A DNA stretch of 64,000 nucleotides, taken from the NCBI GenBank assembly GCA_037903475.1, contig JBAJFG010000248.1, positions 744,001 to 808,000 of the forward strand, written 5' to 3'. Made by a program: the position numbers and the translations under genes. The notes below the pieces were generated by a model. The model made no database searches and had not been told where the DNA came from. It saw nothing but the letters and a program-made list of their open reading frames with translations. This document shows positions 34,098 through 46,900 of this stretch, in pieces (the stretch's first letter is position 1; each line of letters opens with the position of its first letter). Source of the stretch: Ancylostoma caninum (Eukaryota; Nematoda; Chromadorea; Rhabditida; Ancylostomatidae).

Positions 34098-34242
34098 GTA
34101 TGTATGTATGTATGTATGTTCCTTGTAGAAATTGCGGAAGGTCAACCGATCGGGACCAAACATTGCAAGCACATCCCCCCTGGGCCGGCAGAGGTTTTCG
34201 AATACTTTGCACTCGGGATCATCGATTGGTTTATCGATTATA

Positions 34243-34590
34243 TCGATTTTATTGATTTTTCGCTATTCTTGCCTTGTGCCGATGAAGACGTGTCCGGGGT
34301 ATCTCAGTACGCTAAACGCGAATGTGACAACCATTTTGGACAAAATATCGATTTTTCGATTTTATTGATTATTTGCTATTTTTTCCCAGGGGTCGGTGAG
34401 GACATGTATACTGGGGTTCCTCAATACACCGAACACGGATATGACAACCATTTCGCACGGAATATCGATTTATCGATTTTATTGATTTCTCGTTGTTTTC
34501 GTCCACTGGTCGGGGGGACGTGTCTACGGGGTTTTCCCATACGGTAAACACAAATATGACAACTATTTTGCTCGAATATATCGATAATAA
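34243..34590. repeat. ~115-bp tandem repeat, three units
   Basis: TCGATTTTATTGATT recurs at 34243, 34356 and 34473 (spacings 113 and 117). Each is followed by a TTTTCG/CCC block, a GATGAAGACGTG-like block, a TATCTCAGTACG-like block and ATGACAACCATTT. A fourth partial unit ends near 34590. Units are about 75-80% alike. The open frame across it is accidental. Confidence 0.75.
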
Positions 34591-35439
34591 TATCCTCTGA
34601 TCTCTGCCGCTTCTGGAAAGAAACATGTAACAATGTGCTTACTGGATCACTCAAAGGTGAACCCTTAAGTATGAAATGCTACTTTTTTGCATGAATGTGT
34701 CATCGAAATAACTTCACTGACGTTTCCCTCACGGGTCGGTGAAGAAGGGTAACGTGAGCATCGCCAATGCGCTCACCAACAAAATTATGGACATTTGAAT
34801 TTATCTGCATAGCTGTTGTCCTCATCAGTGAGAGGAAGCTGGGGTAGTAAAACACCCGAGCAAAGCCGGATATGCCGTCTAGTCTATTATAAATTGCTCT
34901 ATGGATCTTAGGGAATCAAGTACTCACAACCTTCATGAACCCCTCCCAACCTGACGGCGTCATAATGTGAAAAATCATGAGGTGGGTATTTCGTTGCATT
35001 AACTATACTGCGCGTTCATAAGAAAAATAATTTTGAAAGGTAGTAAAAACTAGGGAATGCTACCTCTTATGAACCTTTCTTAAATACATCCAGTCATAGA
35101 TACTATCATCTACTTCAACAAACCCTGCTGACCTTTCCAGTACAACAATCTCCTTCGATAGGACATCCGAAACATGTCTGCAACCATATAGAACCAGCTA
35201 AGCTCCAAAATGAGGTCAGTTTCCGGATTATCAGTGGATTAGCCGAAACATGTTGGCGCTGGTTGTCACCATGTAATTGCGTGGAGGTGGTAATCCCTTC
35301 GGCGTTTCTTTCTAAAGACTTACATAAGTAGGCACAGCAGCACCTTTAATTAGGTTTTGTTTAATCAATTAGCAAGTCAGATGAATATATGTGCGATTTA
35401 TGCTAGTTTCATGGGTTGGACACGAGCGGTTCCTTATGA
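34591..35439. other. nothing recognised
   Basis: No domain, repeat or splice-bounded exon is visible. Confidence 0.5.
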
Positions 35440-35632
35440 TGGGGATAGTTAGCAGGTCTAACGCAACTCAGGCGCAGGTGAGACGCACGCAGTCTGGCAG
35501 TAGTCGTGCGACATTTCCACTCAGGATTTACATGTCGCGTCGACCGGATTCATGGAAAAGTCTTCGCAGATGGATGCGTAGGTCTGGCGCGCGACTGGTG
35601 TATACATCTAGTAAAAACTGTCCTTTAGAAAT
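35440..35632. repeat. GCGTGCG-rich dispersed repeat, copy
   Basis: Shares the box order GAGACGCACGCAG, ACATGTCGCGTCGACCGG, TTCATGGAAAA, GGATGCGTA and CTAGTAAAAACTGTCC with the 22829-23075 element. Edges are approximate. Confidence 0.5.
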
Positions 35633-36327
35633 ATATTGATGTGTTGATTACGTCCCCCGGTTTGGATTTAGTGGAGCTAGTGGGAAAATTCAAGACAAAG
35701 CAATTAGAAGAAATAAAATTTCGTCATAAGTATTGATTAGAAATACGACTCTGAGAAGGTACTGTCCCACCTCTAAATCGTTTCTGAGGTTTTCGCATAA
35801 AAAGAATCTCCAGTAGCTGCTGATCTCAATGGTATATGTGAGTCCGTGAAAAACTGTAAAAAATCAGGAAATCACAGGGCTTTCCCCCTTATGTACTCCT
35901 TTGCTCATCACGCATGAAGGGAAGTTTCAATTCTTACAGGGAGTGGATAAGGAACTCTCACGCTAATTGCGAATCTCCCCGGAAGATGCGCTCCTAGGAG
36001 TGGATTACTGAGGCAGTGCCTTGGCCCCACCCCTCGGCTCCGCCCACAGGCTCCTCAGCTATGGGTCACGATGAGGCGAAAGCGGGTGGTCAATGTGTCT
36101 GCGATTGGTGAGTCAAACCACCATCCCGCAATTCAGGACCTACTCGCACCAATTCGCGCACGATTACACCATGCTTGCCCAGGCAAATATGAATGTGAGT
36201 GGGGACGAGTTGACGCCAAAGTGAGGGAACACACCGCCTCATTTTGCCTCATCATGACCCACACCCAGCAATAGGAGCTCGAAAACGGGTTTTTTCTTCA
36301 GTTTTGAGGTACGTCACATATACCACT

Positions 36328-36401
36328 GTGATCAGCATCTCTTCGAGATTCTTTTCACATGAAAGTGATCAGCATCTCTTCGAGATTCTTTTCACATGAA
36401 A
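36328..36401. repeat. exact 37-bp tandem duplication
   Basis: The unit starts GTGATCAGCATCTCTTCGAG and occurs twice with no mismatch (36328-36364 and 36365-36401). It lies in a stretch (about 36280-36440) that resembles 52166-52290 at lower identity, where a single unit is present, so the duplication is recent. Confidence 0.95.
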
Positions 36402-38788
36402 GTCTCAAAGACGTTTCTGAGGTGGAGCGGTGCCTTTAAAGGATTTAGTGATGATTAAGCTGTCGAAACAAAGAAAAAACTTCCAAAGAAAAAGAAAGGG
36501 TAAGAAAATGTGAGGAAACTCACGCGCGAGGCTCATTTGGCGCTGACACTCTCCCTAAACAGGGCTTTCATTAAAACAGCTTTTCAATTCCATTGGAAGA
36601 AGCGAAGATGTAAGAACGGCCGCGACGAGTTGCCACTAGCAGAAAGTGTAGATTCGAATGATGCAGACATGACTATTGGACACTCAGTCACTTGATAAGA
36701 GCCCTATTTCTTCCAGAAGTACTCAGAAAAAAAGGAAAAATGAACAATTATGCATGAGGAAAGTTCTCAGTGAGACTCTGAAGATAAGTATATGAACTAA
36801 AGGTCTGGAATGAGATTTGCAACTCTGAATACATGAAAAATGCAGACTGAAATTCTCTGTGAATCAGCAAAAGTAGTATCAAAAAAAGCAACCTCTAAAA
36901 TCTATCTATAGGGTTACAATTGAATTTCCTATGATTACGAGGTGAACAGTTACTCACTTAATAAAAACAATTTCAATCCGCGCCGGTAATTAATTTCATC
37001 AAGAGCTCTGTGCAAAAAAAAACCCTATCAATTACATGTGTACCGAACAACCCATACATGGAAAGCATGAAAAGGAATGTCCGTGTTCATTCAAAGTCAG
37101 TTAGAATAATTACACCAGGAAAATAGAGAAGTTTTCGAATTAGCAGTAACGAGAGTGCTCAATTACTGTTTAATGGCGATTAAGTGATTTCTGTGTATTT
37201 TTCCATTTTCACTACACCGTCCCCGCCTTTCTGCCCCATTCCAGCTCAGAGGACCCCCTCTAACAGTAGGCAAAGGGTCGGCGAACGGAGCTTCCACTGG
37301 AGGGATGGGCGAGTTTGGAGGGGCCACCGTGAGGAAACGGTAGGCCCACCGTGGGATTGACAACAATGGTGGGCTAACGGGAGGGATAAGGGGGAGTAGG
37401 TAGTATAATCGTGGGATAAGCAGGGAACAACCGGGGGATAACGGTGGATCGACCGTCGGTTGGGGGTCCACCGTGGAAGAATGATGGGCCCATCCCGACA
37501 AGAAAGTTCAGGTGATTTTCATGGAAAACTTCACGTACTATTCAAGCATTTACCTATTATAATTTGTTCTTATCCTTGTCCTCTACTCATGCGCATTCTA
37601 CTGACTTAGAAAATTTCGGAAACGATTCCTGAGGTGAGACTCCGCCTTTAGAACGAATAAAGTGAGGGGGATCGGGGTCGTTTCATGATGACCAGAGAAA
37701 AATACAGCAGTACATTCTACATTCTAAGTTCGAAGTCAACATAAATTCACACATAGACACTGAATGTAGAATAGAAATTGCCCAGCTAAATAGTTGCTAC
37801 AACGTCGATAAACGCCGGATTTTCCAGCGAGCAGAACCGAGCGCGCGTCATTGTGACGGAAACCGAAAAACTAACACATGAAACTAGTTCCAGCAGAGAA
37901 AAGTTCAGTTATGTGTCAGCGAGAGTACCTACAGTGGAAAAACAATGAAAATTGCCGACGAAGAAGGTCAATTACAAAATAGAGCAGGTCGCTAACGAGC
38001 GGGGGAACAATGAGTTCCTGGTTCCCAGATTCCACATGGACTGTATTAACCGCAGCGATGTGAAGAAATTAGTAATAAGTTCCAGTGACCCAAATAGTAT
38101 AAAAGGAGCCTGAGATCTCGTTAGGTCAAAGTTTTACATTTGAAGTGATTTTTGAGGAGATTACTGTACAGGAACCTCTAGAAGCGGAATGTGACTGAAA
38201 AACGAGAAAACTAAGGAAATTTGGGTAATCCGCCGAGAGCTCTCTAAAAAGTGATAGTTTCCCTGATTGATAACAAAATTAAATCGGAATCCAAACAAAA
38301 ATTACGGAAAACAGCAGGGAAGAAAACGAGCAGCCAATAGCACCGATCGTTGGAAACCAGTACAATTTTCTGCGAAATAAAAACTCCGCCCACCGACTGG
38401 TTGTCTCATAATCCCCGATCAAGGGAGCAATGAACAGACCATGGTAAAAGTACAGAATAGCCTCAATTCAAACCTTTTTTTTTTCAGAAAAATGGATTAA
38501 AAATTTTTACTCTTTTAAAATTCCTATTTTTATCCAGGTTTCTAAACAACCGCTTTCAGAAATCGATCCTCATGATCAGATTTCATAGATTTTCCCTCGA
38601 AATTTCAGCCACTGGTTCAGCCTTTTTAGCAGAACCCCGGTTTCTGTCACCCCAACCGCACCCCCACCCCCCCCCCCTCGCCCACCCCTCGCATCTTCAG
38701 TACGCTAAAATAACAGCAGTTCCGATCGCGACTAACAGTTAACGATACAAAAAAACTTTACAGACTGCCCAAATTTCACGCGTAACTA
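36402..38788. other. no gene; G-rich stretch inside
   Basis: 37230-37500 is G-rich on the plus strand with irregular repeats of (C)CACCGT, GGTGG and GGGATAA, but no regular period. Its minus-strand open frame (37163-37501) has no domain and looks accidental. A C-rich run lies at 38648-38690. Nothing else was recognised. Confidence 0.45.
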
Positions 38789-38999
38789 TCGGGTTGGTCC
38801 GAAAGTTTTGCACCAAATTTTCACTTTTTTTGAAGAATCATAACATTATTATTCATGGATCGAACCTTGTCTACCAAATTTATGGCTGAGAAGTAGTGAA
38901 GCGTTCTACCACATTTAATTTCCGAACAGTTTCAACGCAACACCAAGAAATCTTAGATCGAAGAACAATTTTTGGTGCAAGACTTTCGGACCAACCTAA
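38789..38999. mobile_element. mariner MITE, 211 bp
   Basis: Inverted ends of about 27 bp share GGTTGGTCCGAAAGT(T/C)TTGCACCAAA, the classical mariner terminal sequence. TA flanks at 38787-38788 and 39000-39001. The interior is non-coding. It is a different subfamily from the intact mariner at 52608-53845, so that enzyme is unlikely to move it. Confidence 0.88.
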
Positions 39000-40972
39000 T
39001 ATATTTGTTTACATACCACTATTTTGCATGAAAACTATGCGAATCGACCCACCTGCCTAATTGTGCCTCTTCTGCTCCTCCCCAAAAGTATTGGAACCTA
39101 ATTCTTATATTTAATCTAAACATTTTGCTCTTCGTTCCCTTTCCCTTATAGTGCCTGTTTACGTCACTCCTTTTTACCCACCTATCTATTTGCACAACGG
39201 AAGTATGTAATGTCCTCCAACGCAGTTTCCCTCCGACGAGACATTTCCGTAGCTCGTTCAACTCATTTGTTATAACCAGTTCTGGACAAAAAGTACGTCA
39301 TCACTTCTACTTTCCCAGTAAAACGTATGGAATGAGCCAGGATAATTTATGGTTGCCGTTGAGTGGTGGCTACCAGACCAACTGAAACAGTAGTCAGAAT
39401 CAGAGGTAGTGCAGAAAAAGAAAAGAAATAAACAAACACAAAGGATGAACAGAGTAAATGACCACTGAAAACAAGTAAATAAGAAGAGTAGGAACGGTAG
39501 CTCGCTCTGGAGCAGGTCAAATATTTCAGGACAGAGAGAGAGAGGGGAAAGAGAAGCAAAGAAGGAAGGAAAGAAAAGAAAAAAAAGAAAGAGAGCCTCA
39601 CAACTCTGCGGAAGGAGGGGCTACAGTGATTTTCGAATATTCCAACTTTCAAGCCTCAGCTGGAAACCAGTGCCAATCAGGCAATCGAGGATAAAGCAAT
39701 AGAATCAGCAACAAGTCTCATTGTGAAAACACAGAAACCTTTCGGAAAAAGGGAGGGAAGGAATCTACAAAACTATGTAGCTGTTAACATATGTCCTTGC
39801 ACTTTTTCCAGCTACAATATTTTCTGCCCCATTGCAAGATTTTTGTAACGTGTCTCACACCTTCCGAATGCGCTCTTCTTGCTCTACAATCCTATATCCA
39901 TGTGGTTCTAGAGAGCTACTGAATTATCCTATTTTTAGGCCTGAGAAGAAAAACGCCAGTTCGAGAAAAAACACCATTTCTTCCTTATATTCAATTGGAA
40001 CCAGGAAGCACTCGACACCGTTTGAATGTATATGTAAGTTCTATAGAATATAAATGGAGAAGAACATCATCAATAGATCTGTTAGAGGGTCAGTTTGGCA
40101 TTGCTCGCAAGGGGGGGGGTTCGACGTTATGATGGGGTAAAATGGCTAGACCCCTGCAATTGGATTCTCTCAGCAGAATCACCTCAGTTATTTTGTAGCT
40201 TTGAGAAATATAATGTACATCTAGACCACACAATCCCTCTGCAGCAATTCCCAGGTCTTCGTAAAAAAATCTGTTTGGTCGAAGAGGTTGGTGTCATTGA
40301 GACCAAATACATATATCTTCTTTTGGGTTAAGAAACCGCTGATGATCGGTCATTTCAAGCAGAACATCTTGTTTTGGTGGAATTTCAAGCTTCAACTATA
40401 CGCCAGGATATGTAGTTATTTATCGGTTGCGCTATTTTCCATTGACTCGTTGTTCCATATCGCATGCCGAAAACCCGGGCGAACTGTCGTTTAAATAGAA
40501 CCTTTTTGCAAAATTCTTGTAGAGGATGAACAGCGCTTTCGAATCGTATATGAACTAAAAGATAGCAAATAGACGGATAAAGGTGCATCCGAAAAAAAAG
40601 CGCAAGGACTTATGTTAACACCAAATATGTACTTTAAAGTATACATTGACAATAGGACGCTCAATGTAAACACTTACTTAAATTCTAACCAGTAGTTTCG
40701 AAAATGGAGTCACAACTATAAAAGAGTGCAATAAAAGTACGCAGATGGGTACTCCTCCTACAAATTTGGAGATAATTTGAAAATAAGTCAAGACGAAGTC
40801 TATGTAAAAATGCAGCAGAAATACAAAAAAGATGCATCTCATAGCGTTTAAAATAACTATATGTTACCGGAAGAAGAGCAAGGAACGCAGTAAATGTGTA
40901 CATAAATTATAAAATGCAAACTTGACCGTTCATGCTGGTTCACTACGCGTGATGACCACATTGATAAATAGA

Positions 40973-41003
<31 letters not shown>

Positions 41004-42088
41004 GTGCGCCAAATCTGTAAAATGTAGAGAGTGATATATATATCTGTAATAAATTGTATCTCTGAGAATTTTATTTTTTTGCTGCACCCTGAAAGTGCAA
41101 ATCAAATGAAGTCGCATAAGTACAAGGAATGACAGGTGAAGCATTATGAGAAGGAAGTAATGAAGTGAAGAGTAGGAAAATTAAGTCCTAGACACTCAAT
41201 ACGTCACAACAACCTCATACTTCTTATTCGCACCTCAAAAACAATGACTTTCTTTAGGATTCGAGGATAAACAGTCTAATCTGTGCTTCCCTGACCCTTT
41301 AACATACATTCGGTCCTGGAAAATTGTTTTGTACGCAGTCTTTCCAATTCTAATTGTTTCGAATAGTAAACCTTCGGGCATGGACATTCGAAAAATATAA
41401 GAAAAATTCCTGTATAATCCTCCAAAAAATATTGGAACAGTTTCACGGAACCGCACGCACGTCGGCAACCGGCGACCCGCTGGCTCGTCGCCAAAAATGA
41501 GGTAGTTTGAGGCGAAATTTCCGTGAGTGCAATCGATGTGTGGCGTCGTGGATGGGCGGGGATGTGGGTGTGTGTGCTGAGGCCGCGCAAGATGACCAGT
41601 GAATGACTAATTTGTTAAATAAGCAAAGCAAAACCGGAAGAAATGGGATCCTGACACGAATCGGAGCAGCAGCTTGGCCATAAAGAATTGATACTTCCAA
41701 CGCTGTTTCTTTCAAAAAAAGAAATGCATCGAATGGCGTATTTCTATCCTAAGGTGATGTCGTCGGCGACTGCGCTCACGCTGAACGCTAAAGTGCACTG
41801 TGATGGCGTAATGGATAGTGAAAAGTCGAACAACAGCGACAAGGAAATGTGTGAGAACTCGATAGATGCGAATGTTGACCTAAATTTGTTTTTACAGGTC
41901 CTTAGGAATAACGGAATAGAAAGAAATGAAGTTTCAGAGCCTGAGACGTCCCTAAATAGACCCAAACCATCTCAGAAGGGAGAAATGCCGAGTAAATGTG
42001 CGTTCATCCGTGCACTTTTAATCCCTGTGCAAAACTACGCCCACCAACAGGCTCCGCCCCTTTTGCCGCAGTGAAACTCACCATACCT
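39000..42088. other. no confident gene; simple repeats and one open frame
   Basis: A purine tract lies at 39532-39598 and (ATAA)n at 40972-41003. An open frame with ATG at 41725 and stop at 42074 reads a Ser/Asn/Asp/Glu-rich peptide. It contains a TTTTTACAG acceptor-like site at 41889-41897 in the same phase. No domain was recognised, so it was not called a gene. Confidence 0.4.
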
Positions 42089-42240
42089 GGGCTGGGATTC
42101 ATGAAACGATAACCAAGCAAACCCAGAATGACTAGCGTGATTGGTTATCGTATTGACTACATAAAGTTAGGAGACGCAGACTGCAAATGTTGGTTTGCTA
42201 GCCTGGGTTTGCTTGGTTATCGTTTCATGAATCCCAGCCC
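42089..42240. repeat. perfect 38-bp inverted repeat
   Basis: GGGCTGGGATTCATGAAACG at 42089 and its continuation to 42126 are exactly reverse-complemented at 42203-42240, around a 76-bp loop. No mismatch was seen, so the pair is young or homogenised. There is no coding frame. Confidence 0.9.
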
Positions 42241-42265
42241 TGGGGCCGCGTGCATAATTAAAACT

Positions 42266-42650
42266 ACCCAGGGTAAACCTGTTGACGCCACACTAATTTG
42301 CCTATCTTTAAAAAGCGGCGTCAACACGTTTACCCTGGGTAATCACAGTGATGCATCTAGGTCTTGGTTACTGGGTCCGGCTCAGCATTTCAGGGATGCG
42401 TAGTCTCATACCGATGAGCATGATTATCTGTAGGTAGCAGCTGAGTATAGACGCTGCCGAGTATGGGTAAACAATGTTGACGGGTATCAGATGAAGGACA
42501 AACTTGAGTCGTTAACACGTTTCACGAGTAATCTCAGTGATGCATCCAGGGCCACTATACACAATTGAGATTACCCTTGACGATGAGTAAATAGACATGG
42601 TGTTAACATATTTACCACGGATAATCTCAGTGATGCATGCAGGGTGTGGC
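42266..42650. repeat. inverted pair plus three repeated GTAATC-CAGTGATGCAT segments
   Basis: ACCCAGGGTAAAC...GTTGACGCC (42266) pairs with GGCGTCAAC...GTTTACCCTGGGT (ending 42340). The motif (A/T)AATC(A/T)CAGTGATGCAT followed by C(T/C)AGG or GCAGGG recurs near 42340, 42530 and 42620. Each copy is preceded by an AACAC(G/A)T/ATTT box. A diverged copy lies near 55855-55905. Confidence 0.6.
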
Positions 42651-43855
42651 ATTCATGGTTGAAATTGGAGGCAAACGTCTACCACGGCGTATGTAGCCTT
42701 GAGGTAAAGTTTAGCTGCTGCCTATAGACAGGTACAGCTTGTCTTATACCCTCCCATATGACTGAGGAGATAAACTGTTCTAATCAATGCCAGAAGGAAG
42801 GTGAATCTTGAGGGTAATCGCGATTACCATGGGGTAAACTCAGTTATGAATCTCACCGCAGTTTTAGCTGTCCCTTTGCTCTTTCACTGTTAAGATTTCC
42901 CAGGCTCACAAATCTAAAGAAAGAAGTACGTAGCACAGAGCCGCCTCTAACTAGAAATAATTAGCAGGAAATATAAGATAGCATAGAAATATAATACTCC
43001 CCTCCTCGGTAGTGTGAGCCCTGCTCAAAGCTTCCTTGCATCCACAAGTTTAAGGAAAGGAGCTTCCTTTCCAATCTGCCTTTCACTGGCTCCGTGGGAA
43101 TAAATCTTGCATCCCTCACATAACAATTAAAATCCAGCAATTACAAGACCGACGTCACAGGGATTTAATGACTGAGTGCACTTATATTCATAACCACCTC
43201 ATTTCCACAGAACAACTGAATGACAGAAATAGCAAATGAGCGTATGCTCCGCCCACTGGCGAAAGCATGTCGTCCTCGAAATTCTAGTTTTTTGAACAGT
43301 TCCAAACATAGGAAAAAGTGCAAGACTGAGAAAATGCCAAGAACATCGTATGGTCAATAAGGCAGCCGGACGTTTTTTTTTTAAGATTTAAGCTCCCCTC
43401 CCTCCAACCCAAGCATAATCTGGACTCGGCTCGATTATACGGAAAGTTTGATCGTGCCAGGCACATGCCTCCTTCAATGTGAAGTAAAATCTAGGCTGAC
43501 TAGGAACAAATAATAGGGTAATCGACACGGCAGAGCAATAAACAAAGCAAATAGCGGACGTAAATTAGCTATGGTGATGAGATTGCGTTCTCCGTTCTGG
43601 CCTGTTTGTGGTTAGCAGGAAATTCCAATCTATGAAGGTGGAAAATGTCATTTCTGTTATGTAGAGCATCAAAAATAGTTTACTGATGCTAATGTCAAGA
43701 TAAACATGAAATAATAAACGTTGATATTACCATTGTCAATGAGTTTCTTTTTCCTGAAAATATTATTGCACTTACTCAAAAACCGTGCACTCGAAAATTC
43801 CCAAGGTCGCAGAATAAAGCAAATAAACGGTGCTTGTGTCGAAAAACCTGCGGTG

Positions 43856-43943
43856 TTTTCACTGACACTGTCGATTGAGGTTGCATTATTGTACAAGACT
43901 TTTCACTGACACTGTCGATTGAGGTTGCATTATTGTACAAGAC
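43856..43943. repeat. exact 44-bp tandem duplication
   Basis: The unit starting TTTTCACTGACACTGTCGAT occurs at 43856-43899 and again at 43900-43943 with no difference. No coding meaning is seen. Confidence 0.97.
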
Positions 43944-46900
43944 ATTTGCATGTCGAATGCATGGCAGTAGCCGGAACTACGCACGTAGTTAGAGCTGAAG
44001 TCATGCGCAACTCATGCACATTCAAAGATACCGATGGTCCTGGATGCATGAAGTCTGTACAAAATTCGCATGAAGTACAATTAATCGATTCCTATCGTAA
44101 GCGCTACATTATCTTCGTTTTTTTTTCAAGTTGTGCAAGACATATAAATACGTAAGCAAGAATAGTTCATTTCCGACAAGATAACACTCCAGAATGTTGT
44201 TTTTCAATGCCATATACTCTAAACTACAAAGAATATGGACAAAACTTTTATACAGTGAAAGTTTGTACCATATAAGCTATTGAAATTGTATCTTGTGCAC
44301 TTCAAGGCCTAGTGTGAATACAACTATATGAAGTTGTGTTTTATAGTTTCCGAATGTAAAAGTAAGTATATTCTGTTGTATTTGAAATATAAGACTTACA
44401 AAAGGTCATTTCTAAAAACAAAGGACTTCAGGCAGGACAAATTGCGCTAGCGCCTGGAATAACGTTTTCCCACCGGGATCCACCTGGATTGAGATGGTGG
44501 GTTTCAAGGAATACCATAACAATAAATGGCTTGCGAGCAAAGGCAACATGTTGCTGAGCCCGTCGACTCTAAAAACAAATGCACGTGCCATTCAATAACC
44601 ATGCATGCTTATTCATAGCGCGAAAACACGTCGGCGAAGGAATTATTCGCTTTTATGGTCTTCGCAGTGGTAAGGAAATTGGATGTTTATTCACGGCTGA
44701 CGAAATCAAGGCTGACAGCCTTTACAAAAACAAAAGTGGAATTTAGAAGCAAATTATGTTTACAGCATAATAGTTGAAGAAAAATGGGACAAAAGAGGCT
44801 TTTCAAGAGAAGGAAATTCTTGTCAAACGATAGGCTTTATTTTTACTTTCCCTTCGTTACGATTGCCTTCTGGCAATGTAATGTTTTCGTCAGACAAAAT
44901 AAAAAAAACTCAAGAAAATGTGAAAATCCCCGGTTGCATAACCTACTTATAGAGAGTAGAGGAAGAGTTGCTTTGACCGGGTATGGTTGTTGAACTGTCA
45001 ATGTCAAAAGTGAAGCCTTATGTAATTTTAAGTAGCTACTTAAGCAGCTTCACATGTATACTGGAAAAATTGTATCAAAATGTACATAGCTATTTCTTTT
45101 TTCCAGGATGAGACCGAGATTTCTACAAGGTCATCTTACAAAGAGAGCGAAAGTTTTGTACTGACCTGTATGAAAATCCACATTCTCATTTTCAGTCGTG
45201 TTTCCTAAAATTCACTTTTAATTACATTCTTAGTGCAACGACCAAATACGAATAAGTATTACTATTTACAGTATCCTAGATATTTTTTGTTAGGGCCCAT
45301 TTCCCTCCAAGAAAAAAGCTCCACAGCACCTTCTCCCAAAAGAGTGGTAATGAGCTTTTTGTAGTAGAGTCTTGATTCGTCGGAATTAGGTGAGCAGGAT
45401 TATTTCAAAACTATCTTTCAAGTTGGATCACTGACGTCAAATCATTAAATGACAGTTCGAAAAGGGGATGAAAATTGGAATATCGCGCGATTTTCACTCG
45501 CATCAGTTTTGGATGTGACAAAATCAGGCAGCAAAGGTGTCTTCAGACAGTCGAGGCCCGCTCATGCGTGATATACCACATGCACAGTGACTCCCTCTTT
45601 GTCTGTGCGTCCACACATTTCAATGATATCGCCGTTCACGTTCTCGTACGAGACACCCTTGCTTTCTGTTCTAACCTGTCTATAAAAGTCAGGACTTCAG
45701 CCACAGGAATCCCCTGAACGATCGAGCATCTTGCGACCGTCTAAGGTAATAAGATGGTCCCAAATTAAATTCTTCTTAAAGCAAAAATCATAAACTTTAG
45801 GTAACTGTGTACAAATTTTTAAATTGATAAAATTTTATTATTCTTCATGGAAAGACGGCATTTCCTATTGTCCTCCAACTCACCACATGTTCTCAGTCGA
45901 ACCTTTTATTTCTTTCAAAGTGAAGGGGGGGGGGTGGGAAGGAAACTATGCTCTATGTAACCACAAATTCGTAGACATTTTTGTAGCATCAATTTTTAAA
46001 GCACCGCATGAAAAAGAGCTCTGTAGCCATTTAGCTATTGCTCCACAACGGTTGCATCGCTCTCGGATTACCCCTAGGATATTCGAAACCGCCAAAATAT
46101 GCAGTGCCGTATGTAGGATTTGCTAGCCAACCGGAAGGGGGAGGGAGGGGGCATATGAGAAAAGCGGCAACTCTGCCACTCCATTGACCTAGATAGAATA
46201 ATAATTTTGCCAAAAATATTTATAAATACAATTTAAATAATTCGTGTTTCCAACGTATATTTTCGTGGACACATACATGAACCTTTCTTTCGTGAATGCA
46301 TATCGTATTGCAATGCCATACCAACCCCCTCCCCCTTCCACTCCACTACAATAATCTCCACGAAGCTCTATTCGCTACCAAACATAGCTTCTAAATTGCG
46401 CTCCTTCCCTAATCCATTCGTTTCGTGATCACTCCATGGTTCTTTTTGTTCTGATTGCGCTTTTATATCGTTGCTTGAGAGTGAGTCAGGGTCAATTACT
46501 CACAATGACGGCGTGATACCTTGAGAGGTGCCTGGCACCGCTACCTCTCAATAAAAGGTTTAGAGGTCGATCTTGGAGCCTAATCAGACATCCCACCTGA
46601 TCAGCTAATTCTCACTGAACCTCCTCTCCTCTGTCTATCCACTGATGAAAATAGTCAAGACTTTCTCTTCTGCTGCCACACTGCTAAACAACTACCGGGA
46701 TTACAATGCGAGATGCAAATACATACTCTATCACAATTGAATATCGCTTTTTCCAATTTCATGTAGAAATATGTCGGACTTCACTGGAGAAATTTTCTCT
46801 AAATTTTCTTCTCCATCGAAGAGCATTCAGAAACGGAAAAATCAGGCCGTTAGCAGAAATCGCATGAACGCCTGTCGCGCAGCGTCGCACAAGCTGCGCT

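Noticed and set aside
37163..37501. 112-codon Pro-rich minus-strand frame
   Set aside because: It mirrors a G-rich, irregularly repetitive plus strand. No domain or splice signals fit.
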